Shown: positions 42,456 to 51,101, counted from the stretch's first letter. The stretch: DNA of 57,228 nucleotides from Pelomonas sp966111775 (GCA_966111775.1 CBHWBD010000010.1:1-57228); one strand, 5' to 3'. Translations and numbers: made by a program. The notes: generated by a model not told the origin, from the sequence alone.

Positions 42456-42500
42456 GTACTGAAAATGCCATAAAGTACGTTTGACTTTGCATTTAGTACT
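42456..42500. promoter_or_regulatory. Repeated AGTAC sites between hydrolase and AraC gene
   Basis: The divergent intergenic region holds GTACT (42456-42460), TAAAGTAC (42471-42478) and TTTAGTACT (42492-42500). The last two are about 21 bases apart, two helical turns, and in the same orientation, as expected for an AraC-type dimer. The longer word GTACTGAAAA occurs twice (42456 and 42496). It is much more AT-rich than its surroundings. Confidence 0.4.
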
Positions 42501-42507
42501 GAAAACC

Positions 42508-43341
42508 ATGGCCGACCGACTTGCCGCCTTGTTTGCCCATTTCGCGGTGCGTGCCGAGACCTTCCAGATCGGCCCGCTGTGCGGCGTCAACAGCCTGGAG
42601 CCTCAGGCGGGGCGTGGCCAGCTGCACCTGATCCGCGAGGGCGGCGTGGAGGTGCACCACGGCACGCCCGAGCCGCTGCGCATCGAGGAGCCCAGCCTGC
42701 TGCTCTACCCACGCCCGCTGCCGCACCGCTTCGTGACCGACCCGAGTTGCGGCGCGCAGTTCCTGTGCGCCCACATGGCCTTCGAGGGCGGCGCCAGTCA
42801 CCCCATCGCGGCCGCCCTGCCGGCGTGGATCTGCCTGCCGCTGTCGGCGGTGCCGGGCTGCGCGCCGGTGCTGACCCAGCTGTTCGCCGAGGCCGAGGCC
42901 ACGCACTGCGGCCGCCAGCTGATGCTGAACCGCTTGTTCGAGGTGCTGATGATCTGGGTGCTGCGCGAGCTGATGGCCCAGGGCCGGGTCGACTCGGGCA
43001 TGCTGGCCGGCCTGTCCCATCCCCGGCTGCGCGGCGCGCTGGTGGCGATGCACGACACGCCGCAGCGCGAGTGGCCGCTGGAGGAGCTGGCGGGGGCGGC
43101 GGGCATGTCGCGCACCGTGTTCGCCAACAGCTTCCGCGACGTGGTGGGCTGCACGCCGGGCGTCTATCTGCAGCGCTGGCGCATAGCCCTGGCGCAGAAG
43201 GGGCTGCGCGAGGGCCGGGCCCTCAAGCACATCGCCGCGGATGTGGGCTATGGCGGCGAGGCGGCGCTGTCACGCGCCTTCCGCGCGCATACGGGGCAGT
43301 CGCCGAGGGAGTGGCGCAAGGCGGAGTTGCTGCCGGGCTGA
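42508..43341 (+). CDS. AraC-family transcriptional regulator
   Basis: The protein has 277 residues from the ATG at 42508 (in-frame TTG codons lie upstream). The N-terminal domain is a cupin-type AraC ligand domain (PLCGVNSLEPQAGRGQLHLI; LLYPRPLPHRF). The C-terminal helix-turn-helix pair has WPLEELAGAAGMSRTVFANS and ALKHIAADVGYGGEAALSRA, ending TGQSPREWR. The layout matches the AraC_binding_2/cupin_6 regulators that lie next to hydrolase or oxidoreductase genes. It probably regulates the divergent hydrolase and itself. Confidence 0.9.
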   Translation: MADRLAALFAHFAVRAETFQIGPLCGVNSLEPQAGRGQLHLIREGGVEVHHGTPEPLRIEEPSLLLYPRPLPHRFVTDPSCGAQFLCAHMAFEGGASHPIAAALPAWICLPLSAVPGCAPVLTQLFAEAEATHCGRQLMLNRLFEVLMIWVLRELMAQGRVDSGMLAGLSHPRLRGALVAMHDTPQREWPLEELAGAAGMSRTVFANSFRDVVGCTPGVYLQRWRIALAQKGLREGRALKHIAADVGYGGEAALSRAFRAHTGQSPREWRKAELLPG

Positions 43342-43348
43342 CGCGGGA

Positions 43349-43756
43349 CTAGGACGGAGTCGACTGTGTGGAGTAGGCCCCGTCGTCCGGGTTGTAGAAC
43401 GCGAAATCGGGCGTGACTTCCAGGGTGCCGCTCAGTCCATGGGTTTGCAAGAGGCGTTGCACCTCGGCTGCATCGGCGGGATTGCTGAGCGTGAACACAT
43501 GCTGCTGCTTGAGCACATCGGCGTAGCGCTTGGCGATCAGCGTCTGCGCCAGCTCCCGGTCCATGGCGCCCAAAGAGTGAACGTGGATGTCGTGATCGAT
43601 GGCATAAGTGCGGATACGCCATGCACCTGTTGCTCCGAGCCAGAACTGGATCGTGTCTTCGACCCCGGTCGATGGCCGCTCGATGTTGGTCAGGTAACTG
43701 CTTTCGACACTCAGCAGCGCCAGCACAAGAACAGACGACGACGCATCCGAGCTCAC
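43349..43756 (-). CDS. Small hypothetical protein translationally coupled to rpoN
   Basis: The protein has 135 residues from a GTG whose GTGA overlaps the rpoN stop. A short hydrophobic stretch near the start (SSVLVLALLSV) may be a weak membrane or signal segment. The rest includes ATGAWRIRTYAIDHDIHVHS and AEVQRLLQTHGLSGTLEV. The position after rpoN is where hpf/raiA and PTS genes occur in other bacteria, but this sequence shows no likeness to them. I do not recognise it. Confidence 0.55.
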   Translation of the reverse strand: MSSDASSSVLVLALLSVESSYLTNIERPSTGVEDTIQFWLGATGAWRIRTYAIDHDIHVHSLGAMDRELAQTLIAKRYADVLKQQHVFTLSNPADAAEVQRLLQTHGLSGTLEVTPDFAFYNPDDGAYSTQSTPS

Positions 43757-45249
43757 AGCGCCTTGCGCAGATTCGCCGGCGCGATCTTCATCGCCTCGCG
43801 GTACTTGGCCACCGTGCGCCGTGCGCACTGGATGCCCTGCTCCTCGAGCATGGCCGCCAGCGCACTGTCGGACAGCGGCTTCTTGATGTCCTCGGCAGCG
43901 ACGAACTGCTTGATGAGGGCGCGCACCGCCGTGCTGGAGGCCTCGCCGCCGGCTTCGGTGGAAAGGCCCGAGCCGAAGAAGTACTTCAGCTCGAAGGTGC
44001 CCCAGCTGGTGGCCATGTACTTGGCCGTCGTCACGCGCGAGATGGTGGACTCGTGCAGGCTCAGCTCGTCGGCGATTTCGCGCAGCACCAGGGGCTTCAT
44101 GGCCAGCTCGCCATGGGTGAAGAAGCCGCGCTGGCGCTCGACGATGGCCTGGCTGACGCGCAGGATGGTGTCGAAGCGCTGCTGGATGTTCTTGATGAAC
44201 CAGCGTGCCTCCTGCAGCTGGCCGCCCAGCGGCGAGTTGCTGATGCCGCCGCGCGTGGCGCGCAGCGCATTGGCGTAGAGCTCGTTGATGCGCAGCTTGG
44301 GCGCCACCTCGGGATTCAGCATGACGCGGAACTCGCGGCCGCTCTTGCGCACGATGACGTCGGGCACGATGGCCGCGGCGGCGCCTTGCGCGAAGCGGCG
44401 GCCGGGCTTGGGCTCGAGCTGGGTGATCAGCACCTGGGCCTCGCGCAGCAGGGTCTCGTCAGCGCCGGTCTCGCTCATCAGGCGGCGCATGTCGCGCTTG
44501 GCCAGCAATTCCAGATGACCCTTGCAGATGAGTATGGCGATGACCTGCGCTGGGCTCTTGGGCAGTGCACGCAGTTGCAGCGTCAGGCATTCGGACAGGT
44601 TGCGTGCCGCGATGCCGACCGGCTCCAGGCTCTGCAGCAGGCGCAGCGCAATGCGCAGCCGGTCCAGCAGCTCTTCCAGTTCTTCGGCGTCTTCGGTGAA
44701 GGCCGCCGCGATTTCTTCCAGCGCGTCCTCGAGATAGCCGTCCTCGTTCAGCGACTCGATGAGCACGTGCAGGGCGGCGCGGTCCTCGGCCGACAGATGG
44801 TGGCCGGCCAGTTGCTGGCCCAGGTGCTCGGCCAGCGTCGTTTCGGCCGACTCCTGGCTCTCGCGCTCGCCGTCGTCGCTGCCGCTGCCGGCGCTGCTGG
44901 GCAGCTCGCGGATGCCGTCGAAGTCGTCGCCCTCGGTGCCGTTCTCCCAGTCCTCGCGCTCGGTGCCGCCGAAGTCCTCGCCACTGAGCTCGGGCGCCTC
45001 GGCGGCGTCGGCCTCGCCACCGCTGTCATTGCCGCTCTCGGCGGACGACTCGGCCGGCGCGTTCGCAGCCAGCTCGGGCGTGCTGACGGTGAATTCCTCT
45101 TCGGTCTCGAGCAGCGGGTTGCTGGCCAGCATCTGCTCGACTTCCTGATGCAGCTCCAGCGTCGACAGCTGCAGCAGGCGGATGGATTGCTGCAGCTGGG
45201 GCGTCAGCGCGAGATGCTGACTGAGCCTGACCTGGAGCGTTTGCTTCAT
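43753..45249 (-). CDS. rpoN: RNA polymerase sigma-54 factor RpoN
   Basis: The protein has 498 residues. Region I is Gln/Leu-rich (LTPQLQQSIRLLQLSTLELH) and binds activators; an acidic region II follows (about 50-120). The core-binding domain and helix-turn-helix come next (SLHESTISRVTTAKYM), and the RpoN box ARRTVAKYREAM that reads the -24 element is near the C-terminus. It directs transcription from -24/-12 promoters with ATP-driven activators. It follows lptA-lptB as in other betaproteobacteria, but a structured repeat separates lptB and rpoN. Confidence 0.97.
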   Translation of the reverse strand: MKQTLQVRLSQHLALTPQLQQSIRLLQLSTLELHQEVEQMLASNPLLETEEEFTVSTPELAANAPAESSAESGNDSGGEADAAEAPELSGEDFGGTEREDWENGTEGDDFDGIRELPSSAGSGSDDGERESQESAETTLAEHLGQQLAGHHLSAEDRAALHVLIESLNEDGYLEDALEEIAAAFTEDAEELEELLDRLRIALRLLQSLEPVGIAARNLSECLTLQLRALPKSPAQVIAILICKGHLELLAKRDMRRLMSETGADETLLREAQVLITQLEPKPGRRFAQGAAAAIVPDVIVRKSGREFRVMLNPEVAPKLRINELYANALRATRGGISNSPLGGQLQEARWFIKNIQQRFDTILRVSQAIVERQRGFFTHGELAMKPLVLREIADELSLHESTISRVTTAKYMATSWGTFELKYFFGSGLSTEAGGEASSTAVRALIKQFVAAEDIKKPLSDSALAAMLEEQGIQCARRTVAKYREAMKIAPANLRKAL

Positions 45250-45270
45250 CCCAGGAGACCGCCGTATTTC

Positions 45271-45406
45271 GGGCCGAGCGCTGGGCCGCTCCCGAGCCGG
45301 CCCGCCGTGGCGATGTGCTTGCGGCTCGATGCCGCAAGCATCGCCGTCCCCTCGGGGGACCGACCAGACTCGCTCGCGTTCAGCGACGCGAGGATGGGCG
45401 AGGGGC
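45271..45406 (-). repeat. Dispersed structured repeat, copy C (between lptB and rpoN)
   Basis: Read leftward it begins 9 bases after the lptB stop with AGCCCCTCGCCC. Hairpin I pairs CCCCTCG with CGAGGGG and encloses CTCGCGT/ACGCGAG. Hairpin II is CTTGCGGC/GCCGCAAG flanked by GCGATG/CATCGC. Hairpin III is CGGGCCGG..CGGCCC with a second CGGCCCG. Compared with copy B, hairpin II has a T-A pair replaced by A-T on both arms, a compensatory change. The element ends 21 bases before the rpoN start. Confidence 0.8.
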
Positions 45407-45415
45407 TAACCATGC

Positions 45416-46201
45416 TCACATCCTGAAGTTTTCGCCGAGGTAGACCTTGCGCACGTCGGCATTGGCCACGATCTCGTCGGGCGTGCCTTCGGCGAGCACG
45501 GCGCCCTCGCTGATGATGTAGGCCCGGTCGCAGATGCCCAGGGTCTCGCGGACGTTGTGGTCCGTGATCAGCACGCCGATGCCGCGCGCCTTCAGGAAGC
45601 TGATGATGCGCTGGATCTCCAGCACCGCGATGGGGTCGACGCCGGCGAAGGGCTCGTCCAGCAGGATGAAGCGCGGCTGGGTGGCCAGGGCGCGGGCGAT
45701 CTCGACGCGGCGGCGCTCGCCGCCCGACAAGGCCGGCGCCGGGCTGTCGCGCAGGCCCTCGATGGAGAGGTCGTGCAGCAGGCCGTTCAGCAGCTCGTCG
45801 ATGCGGGCCTTGGACAGGGCCTTGCCGCGCTCGTCCTGCTGCAGCTCCAGCACGGCGCGGATGTTCTGTTCGACGGTCAGCTTGCGGAAGATCGACGCTT
45901 CCTGCGGCAGATAGCTCAGGCCCAGGCGGGCGCGCTCATGGATGGGCAGGCGCTGCACCTCGGCGCCGTCGATGCGGATGACGCCGGCGTCGGAGCGCAC
46001 CAGGCCGACGATCATGTAGAAGCTGGTCGTCTTGCCCGCGCCGTTGGGGCCCAGCAGGCCGACGACCTCGCCGCAGTCCACGCGCACATGGACGTCCTTG
46101 ACGACCTTGCGCACGCCATAGGTCTTGGCCAGGGCCTCGGCCTCGAGGCGGCTGCCGCAGTCCGCGGCGGCGCGGCCGGTGACGGGTTCGACCGTGGTCA
46201 T
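45416..46201 (-). CDS. lptB: LPS export ABC transporter ATP-binding protein LptB
   Basis: The protein has 261 residues. Walker A is GLLGPNGAGKTTSFYMIVGL, Q-loop LSYLPQEASIFRKL, signature LSGGERRRVEIARAL, Walker B FILLDEPFAGVDPIA and the switch His in VLITDHNVRETL. These are diagnostic of LptB. It powers lipopolysaccharide extraction from the inner membrane with LptFG and LptC. The start overlaps the lptA stop by four bases. Confidence 0.97.
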   Translation of the reverse strand: MTTVEPVTGRAAADCGSRLEAEALAKTYGVRKVVKDVHVRVDCGEVVGLLGPNGAGKTTSFYMIVGLVRSDAGVIRIDGAEVQRLPIHERARLGLSYLPQEASIFRKLTVEQNIRAVLELQQDERGKALSKARIDELLNGLLHDLSIEGLRDSPAPALSGGERRRVEIARALATQPRFILLDEPFAGVDPIAVLEIQRIISFLKARGIGVLITDHNVRETLGICDRAYIISEGAVLAEGTPDEIVANADVRKVYLGENFRM

Positions 46202-46803
46202 TGAGCCTTCTTCGGCGGCGTGATCGTCGTGGACGGCTGCAGGGGCAGCGCGGCCGCCGGTGCCGAGGCCGCGGCGTCGGGTTGGGCGCGCGGCATCAGA
46301 ACCATGCGCACGCGGCCGTTGGGGTTGGGCGAGGCGTTGCCGCCCTCCAGCGCGAAGACCTCGGTGCGGCTGTCGTAGACGATGACGGCGCCGGTCACCT
46401 CGTCGGCCACCGTCGCACCGCGCGTGCGGCGCACCTTGGCGTTGCCGATGAAGCGCACCGTCTCCGTCTTGGTGTCGTATTCGAGCTGGTCGGCCAGGCC
46501 CTCGATCGCCTCGCCGGGGACGTCACGGGCCTGGCGGAAGCTGACCGGCTTGCTCGTCGCGCCGCTGGCATAGGCCTGCCAGTAGCCGTCGCGGGTCTCG
46601 CGCACATCCACCTTCTCGGCGTTCAGCATCAGGCTGCCCTTGGTGATGATGACGTTGCCAAACAGCTCGGTGCGCTGGTTGACGCTGTCGATCCGGCCCT
46701 CTTTGTCGGCCGTGAAGACCATGGGCTTGAGCCGGTCGGCCTTCTCGGCCTGGGCGGCGGAGAAGGCAAGCACGAGAGCGAGCGGGATCAGGTGGCGGAA
46801 CAT
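46198..46803 (-). CDS. lptA: Periplasmic LPS transport protein LptA
   Basis: The protein has 201 residues with a signal peptide cut near AQAEKADRL. An OstA-type beta-jellyroll follows (PMVFTADKEGRIDSVNQRTE; GNVIITKGSLMLNAEKVDV; DTKTETVRFIGNAKVRR), then a Pro/Ala tail. It bridges LPS across the periplasm. The start at 46803 (MFRHLIP) gives the cleanest signal; 46827 is an alternative. lptC is not next to it; the upstream neighbours are dsbA-like genes. Confidence 0.92.
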   Translation of the reverse strand: MFRHLIPLALVLAFSAAQAEKADRLKPMVFTADKEGRIDSVNQRTELFGNVIITKGSLMLNAEKVDVRETRDGYWQAYASGATSKPVSFRQARDVPGEAIEGLADQLEYDTKTETVRFIGNAKVRRTRGATVADEVTGAVIVYDSRTEVFALEGGNASPNPNGRVRMVLMPRAQPDAAASAPAAALPLQPSTTITPPKKAQ

Positions 46804-46874
46804 GGCGGCACGGAAGTTGCAGGCCATTCTAGGGGCCCGCTACCGTCGCCAGCCTTTCCCGCGCGGCAACTGCG

Positions 46875-47534
46875 TCAGGAAACTTTGCCGCTGCGTGCCA
46901 TCTTGACAAGGAAGTCCGCCACGGCCAGGGCTTGCTGGCCCTGGGCCGCTTCGCTCTGGCCCGGCGTGCCGGCCTGGCCGGGGCTGGTGCGCCAGCGGCC
47001 GGCGATGACCAGGGTCGGCACTTCGTTGGCGCCTGCCTGTTCGGCCAGCTTCAGGCCCTGCTGCAGCTTGGCCTGGATGCCGAAGGAGTTGAAGGCCTGC
47101 TTGAACTTGGCACCGTCAACGCCCAGGCGGCTGACGAGGGCCACGACGCCGTCTTCGTCATTGGCTTCGACGCCGGCGCGGTGGAAGGCATTGAAGATGC
47201 CGCTGTGCACGGCCGGGGTCATCGCGCCCATGGCCTCCAGCGCGTAGTACATGCGCTGGTGCAGCTTCAGGACGGCCTGCTGGCCCACCGGCACGCGGCG
47301 GAAGCTGACGTCGGCCGGCAGCTGGTGCACCCAGGCCTCCAGCAGCGGGTCGAAGGCGTTGCAGTGCGGGCACTTGTAGAAGAAGAACTCGATGACCTCG
47401 ATCTTGCCGGGCGTGCCGGGCATGGCCTGGCCCAGGCGTGCGTAGTGCTTGCCTTCGATCGGGCCGCCCTGGGCGAACACGGCGGGGGCGAAGCTGGCGC
47501 CAATCAGGGCCGCCGTGGCGGTGCGGCGCTTCAT
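46875..47534 (-). CDS. dsbA: DsbA-like thiol:disulfide oxidoreductase, first paralogue
   Basis: The protein has 219 residues with a signal peptide cut near VFAQ. The thioredoxin fold has the CPHC redox motif in FFFYKCPHCNAFDPL and a cis-Pro in EVPTLVIAGRW; between them is the usual helical insert. It introduces disulfides in exported proteins. It lies immediately downstream of a second, similar gene, with a four-base overlap, so the two are a tandem pair. Confidence 0.92.
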   Translation of the reverse strand: MKRRTATAALIGASFAPAVFAQGGPIEGKHYARLGQAMPGTPGKIEVIEFFFYKCPHCNAFDPLLEAWVHQLPADVSFRRVPVGQQAVLKLHQRMYYALEAMGAMTPAVHSGIFNAFHRAGVEANDEDGVVALVSRLGVDGAKFKQAFNSFGIQAKLQQGLKLAEQAGANEVPTLVIAGRWRTSPGQAGTPGQSEAAQGQQALAVADFLVKMARSGKVS

Positions 47535-48199
47535 GCCTTGTTCCTCGCGCGCTGGATCAGGAATTCGGTGATCTGCAGGGCCTTCTGGCCCAGCTCCTGC
47601 TCGGACAGACGCTGCGGCGAGCCCTTGCTGGCGTCACTGGGCGAGGTCAGGAAGCGGCCGGCGACGCCGATGCTGGGCACGCCGTCGATGCGGTAGGCCT
47701 CGGACAGCTTCTCCGCCTGGGTGCATTTGCTGACCACGCCGAAGGAGTTGTAGGCCTCCTGGTATTTGGTCGGGTCGATGCCCAGGGGGGCGAGGAACTT
47801 GGCCTGGCTCTTGGCGTCGTCCAGGGCCATGCCCTGCTGGTGCATGGCATTGAAGATGGCGGGGCGCGCCGCAGCTTCCTTGCCCATGGATTCCAGCGCA
47901 TAGAACATGCGCTGGTGGATCTTGACGTTGGCGCGGAAGGCCACGTGCACCTTGCGGAAGGCGACGTCGCTCGGCAGCTGCTTGGTCCAGGACTCGATGA
48001 AGGGCTCGAAGGCGTAGCAGTGCGGGCAGCCGTACCAGAAGAACTCGATCACCTCGATCTTGCCCGGCGGCGTGCCCAGCGGCGGGTTGATGACCATGTA
48101 CTGGCGGCCCTCGATGGGGCCACCCTGGGCGAGGGCGTTGCCGGCGGCACCCAGGGCGGGGGCGGCGGCGAGCAGGGCGGAGAAATCGCGGCGCTTCAT
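47531..48199 (-). CDS. dsbA: DsbA-like thiol:disulfide oxidoreductase, second paralogue
   Basis: The protein has 222 residues. The N-terminus MKRRDFSALLAAAPAL contains a twin-Arg motif, so Tat export is possible, which is unusual for DsbA. The redox site is CPHC in FFWYGCPHCYAFEPF, and the cis-Pro is in GVPSIGVAGRF. It shares AQGGPIEG and the CPHC region with the downstream paralogue. An additional Cys lies in VVSKCTQAEKL. The ATG at 48199 is preferred; 48211 gives four more residues. Confidence 0.92.
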   Translation of the reverse strand: MKRRDFSALLAAAPALGAAGNALAQGGPIEGRQYMVINPPLGTPPGKIEVIEFFWYGCPHCYAFEPFIESWTKQLPSDVAFRKVHVAFRANVKIHQRMFYALESMGKEAAARPAIFNAMHQQGMALDDAKSQAKFLAPLGIDPTKYQEAYNSFGVVSKCTQAEKLSEAYRIDGVPSIGVAGRFLTSPSDASKGSPQRLSEQELGQKALQITEFLIQRARNKA

Positions 48200-48230
48200 G
48201 GCGGCAGTCATCCTTCAGGCGGTAGTGCGG

Positions 48231-48893
48231 TCAGCGTTGTACACGAACGAGATTGGCCTCGAAGCCGGCAGCCTCAATCTTGCGCTGCAGCTCCTCGGCC
48301 GCCTCGCGGGTGTCGTTGGGCCCCAGGCGCACGCGGAAGACGGTGCGGCCGTTCTGCTCGCGCTCCATGACCTTGGCGGTGAAGCCCTGGATGGCCAGCT
48401 TGGCCTTCTGGGCCTCGGCCTCCTCGGGGCGGGTGAAGGCGCCGGCCTGGACGAAGTAGACATAGGCGTCGGCACCGGCCGTCGCGGCGGGCGCGGAGGC
48501 CGCGGCCGGCGCTTCGGCCTTGGGCGCGGCCGGCTTGGGCGTCGGCAGGGCAGCAGTGGCAGCGGCACTGGCCGTGGCGGCCGCGGCGCTGGCCGTGGTG
48601 CTGGGCGGCGGCGGCGCGGCGGCGACGGGCGCATTGACGACGCCGCTGGCGCTGCGCGCGGCCTTGCCGGCCAGCGGGGCGTTCGGGTCCCAGTTCTTGT
48701 TGCGCTCGGCTTCCTGTGCGTCCTGCTCGGCGGTGCGCTGGGGCACCTTGTTCACGAAGGGGATGGGCACCTTGGTGATGTACAAGGCCACGCCGAGGGC
48801 GACGGCCAGGCCCACCAGCAGGCCCACGATTAGGCCGAGGACGAAGCCGCCTTTCTGGTTCTTCTGGCCGGCGGGTTTGGAGGCAGCAGTCAT
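48231..48893 (-). CDS. FtsN-like SPOR-domain membrane protein
   Basis: The protein has 220 residues. One membrane helix (GGFVLGLIVGLLVGLAVALGVALYI, in part) near residues 15-39 leaves a periplasmic Ala/Pro linker and a C-terminal SPOR domain (about 143-220: YVYFVQAGAFTRPEEAEAQK and RVRLGPNDTREAAEELQRKI). SPOR domains bind denuded peptidoglycan at the division septum. It overlaps argS by four bases, the common betaproteobacterial arrangement. Confidence 0.92.
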   Translation of the reverse strand: MTAASKPAGQKNQKGGFVLGLIVGLLVGLAVALGVALYITKVPIPFVNKVPQRTAEQDAQEAERNKNWDPNAPLAGKAARSASGVVNAPVAAAPPPPSTTASAAAATASAAATAALPTPKPAAPKAEAPAAASAPAATAGADAYVYFVQAGAFTRPEEAEAQKAKLAIQGFTAKVMEREQNGRTVFRVRLGPNDTREAAEELQRKIEAAGFEANLVRVQR

Positions 48894-50644
48894 TCGTTCT
48901 CCGGGGTTTCCGAGGTTTCAGCCGCAGTGTCGCGGCTCATCTGCTCAGGCGCGCTGACGCCCAGCATGCCGAGGGCATTGGCCAGCACCTGGCGGGTGGC
49001 GGCCAGCAGGGCGACGCGGGCGCGGCTCAGCTCGGGGGCCTGGTCCATCACGCGCTCGGCGGCGTAGTAGGAGTGGTAGGCGCCGGCCAGGTCGCGGGCG
49101 TAGAAGGCGACGTCGTGCGGCGCGATGCCGCTGGCGGCGCCGGTCAGCATGTCGGGATAGGCGGCGAGCTTGAGCATCAGCGCCTCCTCGGTCGGTGCCG
49201 TCAGCAGGCTGAGGTCGGCGCCGGCGATGGCCGCGACGTCGCCGCCCATTTCGGCAGCCCATTTGCGGATGACCGAGCAGATGCGTGCATGCGCATACTG
49301 CACATAGAACACCGGGTTCTCGTCATTGGCCTTCAGGGCCAGGTCGACGTCGAAGATGAATTCGGTGTCGGCCTTGCGGCTGATCAGGAAGAAGCGCACC
49401 GCGTCGCGGCTGGTCCAGTCGATCAGGTCGCGCAGCGTCACATACGAGCCGGCGCGCTTGGAGATCTTGACCTCCTCGCCGTTCTTCATGACCGTGACCA
49501 TCTTGTGCAGCACGTAGTCGGGGAAGCCCTGGGGGATGCCCAGGTTCTGCGCCTGCAGGCCGCCGCGCACGCGGGCGATGGTGCCGTGGTGGTCGGTGCC
49601 CTGGATGTTGATGCACTGGGTGTAGCCGCGCTCGAACTTGTTGACGTGGTAGGCCACGTCGGGCACGAAATAGGTGTAGCCGCCCTCGGACTTGCGCATC
49701 ACGCGGTCCTGGTCGTCACCGTAGTCGGTGGACCTGAACCACAGCGCGCCGTCCTTCTCGTAGGTCTTGCCGCTGTCGACCATGCGCTGCACGGCCGCGT
49801 CGAGCTGGCCGCCCTTGTAGACGCTGGTCTCGAGGAAGTAGTTGTCGAACTTCAGGCCAAAGGCCTGCAGGTCCAGGTCCTGCTCGTGGCGCAGATAGGC
49901 CACGGCGAACTGGCGGATGCTGTCCAGGTCGGCGATGTCGCCCGAGGCCGTGAACTCGCGGTCGTCGGCCTTGACGGTCTCCTTGCGCAGGAAGGCGTCG
50001 GCGATGTCCTGGATGTAGTCGCCGTTGTAGAACTTCTTGCTCTCCGGGTTGTCCGGATCGGTCGGCCAGACGGCGTCACCGGGCTTGAAGCCCTGCAGGC
50101 GCATCTGCGTGGACTTGGCCAGGGTGGCGATCTGCACACCGGCGTCGTTGTAATAGAACTCGCGGGTGACCTGGTGGCCCTGGCTCTGGAACACCGAGCA
50201 CAGCGAGTCGCCCAGGGCCGCCTGGCGGGCATGGCCGACGTGCAGCGGCCCGGTCGGGTTGGCCGACACGAACTCGATCATCACGTGCTTGTCCGTGGCC
50301 GGGCGGTGGCCGAACCTGGCGCCGGCGGCCAGCACCTCGCCGACCACGGCCTGCTTGGCCTCGGGCTTGAGGCGGATGTTGATGAAGCCGGGGCCGGCGA
50401 TTTCCAGGGCCTGCACCCAGGCCTGGAAGGCCGGCTTGGCCTGCAGGGCGGCGATCAGGCGGGTGGCCAGCTCTCGGGGGTTGGCCTTCAGCGGCTTGGC
50501 CAGCTGCATGGCGGCCGTGCAGGCGAAATCGCCATGGGCGGCCTGCTTGGGGGATTCGAAGGCCACCGCGGCATTCGAGCCGGGGGCGATTTCCTGGAGA
50601 GAGTCGGCGAGTGCGGCGAGCAGCGCCTGCTTGGCTTGGATCAT
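48890..50644 (-). CDS. argS: Arginyl-tRNA synthetase
   Basis: The protein has 584 residues. The HIGH motif is in FVSANPTGPLHVGHARQAAL (about 120), and the KMSK-equivalent is KISKRAGSYVTL. The C-terminal anticodon-binding domain has YVQYAHARICSV and ends in an acidic tail. It charges tRNA-Arg in the cytoplasm. The start at 50644 is chosen from the family N-terminus (MIQAKQALLAAL); the frame stays open upstream only by chance. It begins the long leftward operon to rpoN. Confidence 0.97.
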   Translation of the reverse strand: MIQAKQALLAALADSLQEIAPGSNAAVAFESPKQAAHGDFACTAAMQLAKPLKANPRELATRLIAALQAKPAFQAWVQALEIAGPGFINIRLKPEAKQAVVGEVLAAGARFGHRPATDKHVMIEFVSANPTGPLHVGHARQAALGDSLCSVFQSQGHQVTREFYYNDAGVQIATLAKSTQMRLQGFKPGDAVWPTDPDNPESKKFYNGDYIQDIADAFLRKETVKADDREFTASGDIADLDSIRQFAVAYLRHEQDLDLQAFGLKFDNYFLETSVYKGGQLDAAVQRMVDSGKTYEKDGALWFRSTDYGDDQDRVMRKSEGGYTYFVPDVAYHVNKFERGYTQCINIQGTDHHGTIARVRGGLQAQNLGIPQGFPDYVLHKMVTVMKNGEEVKISKRAGSYVTLRDLIDWTSRDAVRFFLISRKADTEFIFDVDLALKANDENPVFYVQYAHARICSVIRKWAAEMGGDVAAIAGADLSLLTAPTEEALMLKLAAYPDMLTGAASGIAPHDVAFYARDLAGAYHSYYAAERVMDQAPELSRARVALLAATRQVLANALGMLGVSAPEQMSRDTAAETSETPENE

Positions 50645-50708
50645 GGGGGGCGATTTTAGGAGGCGGGCCTCGTCCAGCCAGAACGCATGGCCGGGCCGCC
50701 CGGCTGAC

Positions 50709-51101
50709 TCAGTCGGAAGGGGCGTCGTGACAGGCGACGCAGAGCTTGTTGCCGTCCGGGTCGCGGAAATAGGCGCCGTAGTAGTTCGGGTGGTAGTGCG
50801 GGCGCGGCCCGGGCGGGCCTTCGCAGCGTCCGCCATGGGCCAGGGCGGTGGCGTGGGCGGCGTCCACCTGGGCGCGGCTCGAGGCCAGCAGCGCCACCAT
50901 CTGGCCGTTGCCCGGCTCATGCTCGCCCTCGAAAGGCCTGCCGATGACGAGCAGGGGGCGCGGCCCCGGCGTGCTCTGCCAGCCGGCCCAGCCGTCGGGG
51001 TCGCAGAAGCGCTCGGCGATGCCGAGGCCCGCCAGCAGCGGCCGATAGAAGGCCAGGGCGCGCTCAAAGTCGCGAATGCCGAGAAATACGTGGGAGAACA
51101 A
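50709..51101 (-). CDS. VOC (glyoxalase/bleomycin-resistance) family protein
   Basis: The protein has 130 residues. The start is TTG at 51101 with a strong GGAGGTGAG ribosome site. It has the paired beta-alpha-beta-beta-beta modules of this family: FSHVFLGIRDFERALAFYRP at the start and YYGAYFRDPDGNKLCVACHD at the end. His4 and a late Asp/Asn region are candidate metal ligands. It is a likely cytoplasmic metalloenzyme or binding protein of unknown substrate. It is divergent from the kinase gene. Confidence 0.87.
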   Translation of the reverse strand: MFSHVFLGIRDFERALAFYRPLLAGLGIAERFCDPDGWAGWQSTPGPRPLLVIGRPFEGEHEPGNGQMVALLASSRAQVDAAHATALAHGGRCEGPPGPRPHYHPNYYGAYFRDPDGNKLCVACHDAPSD

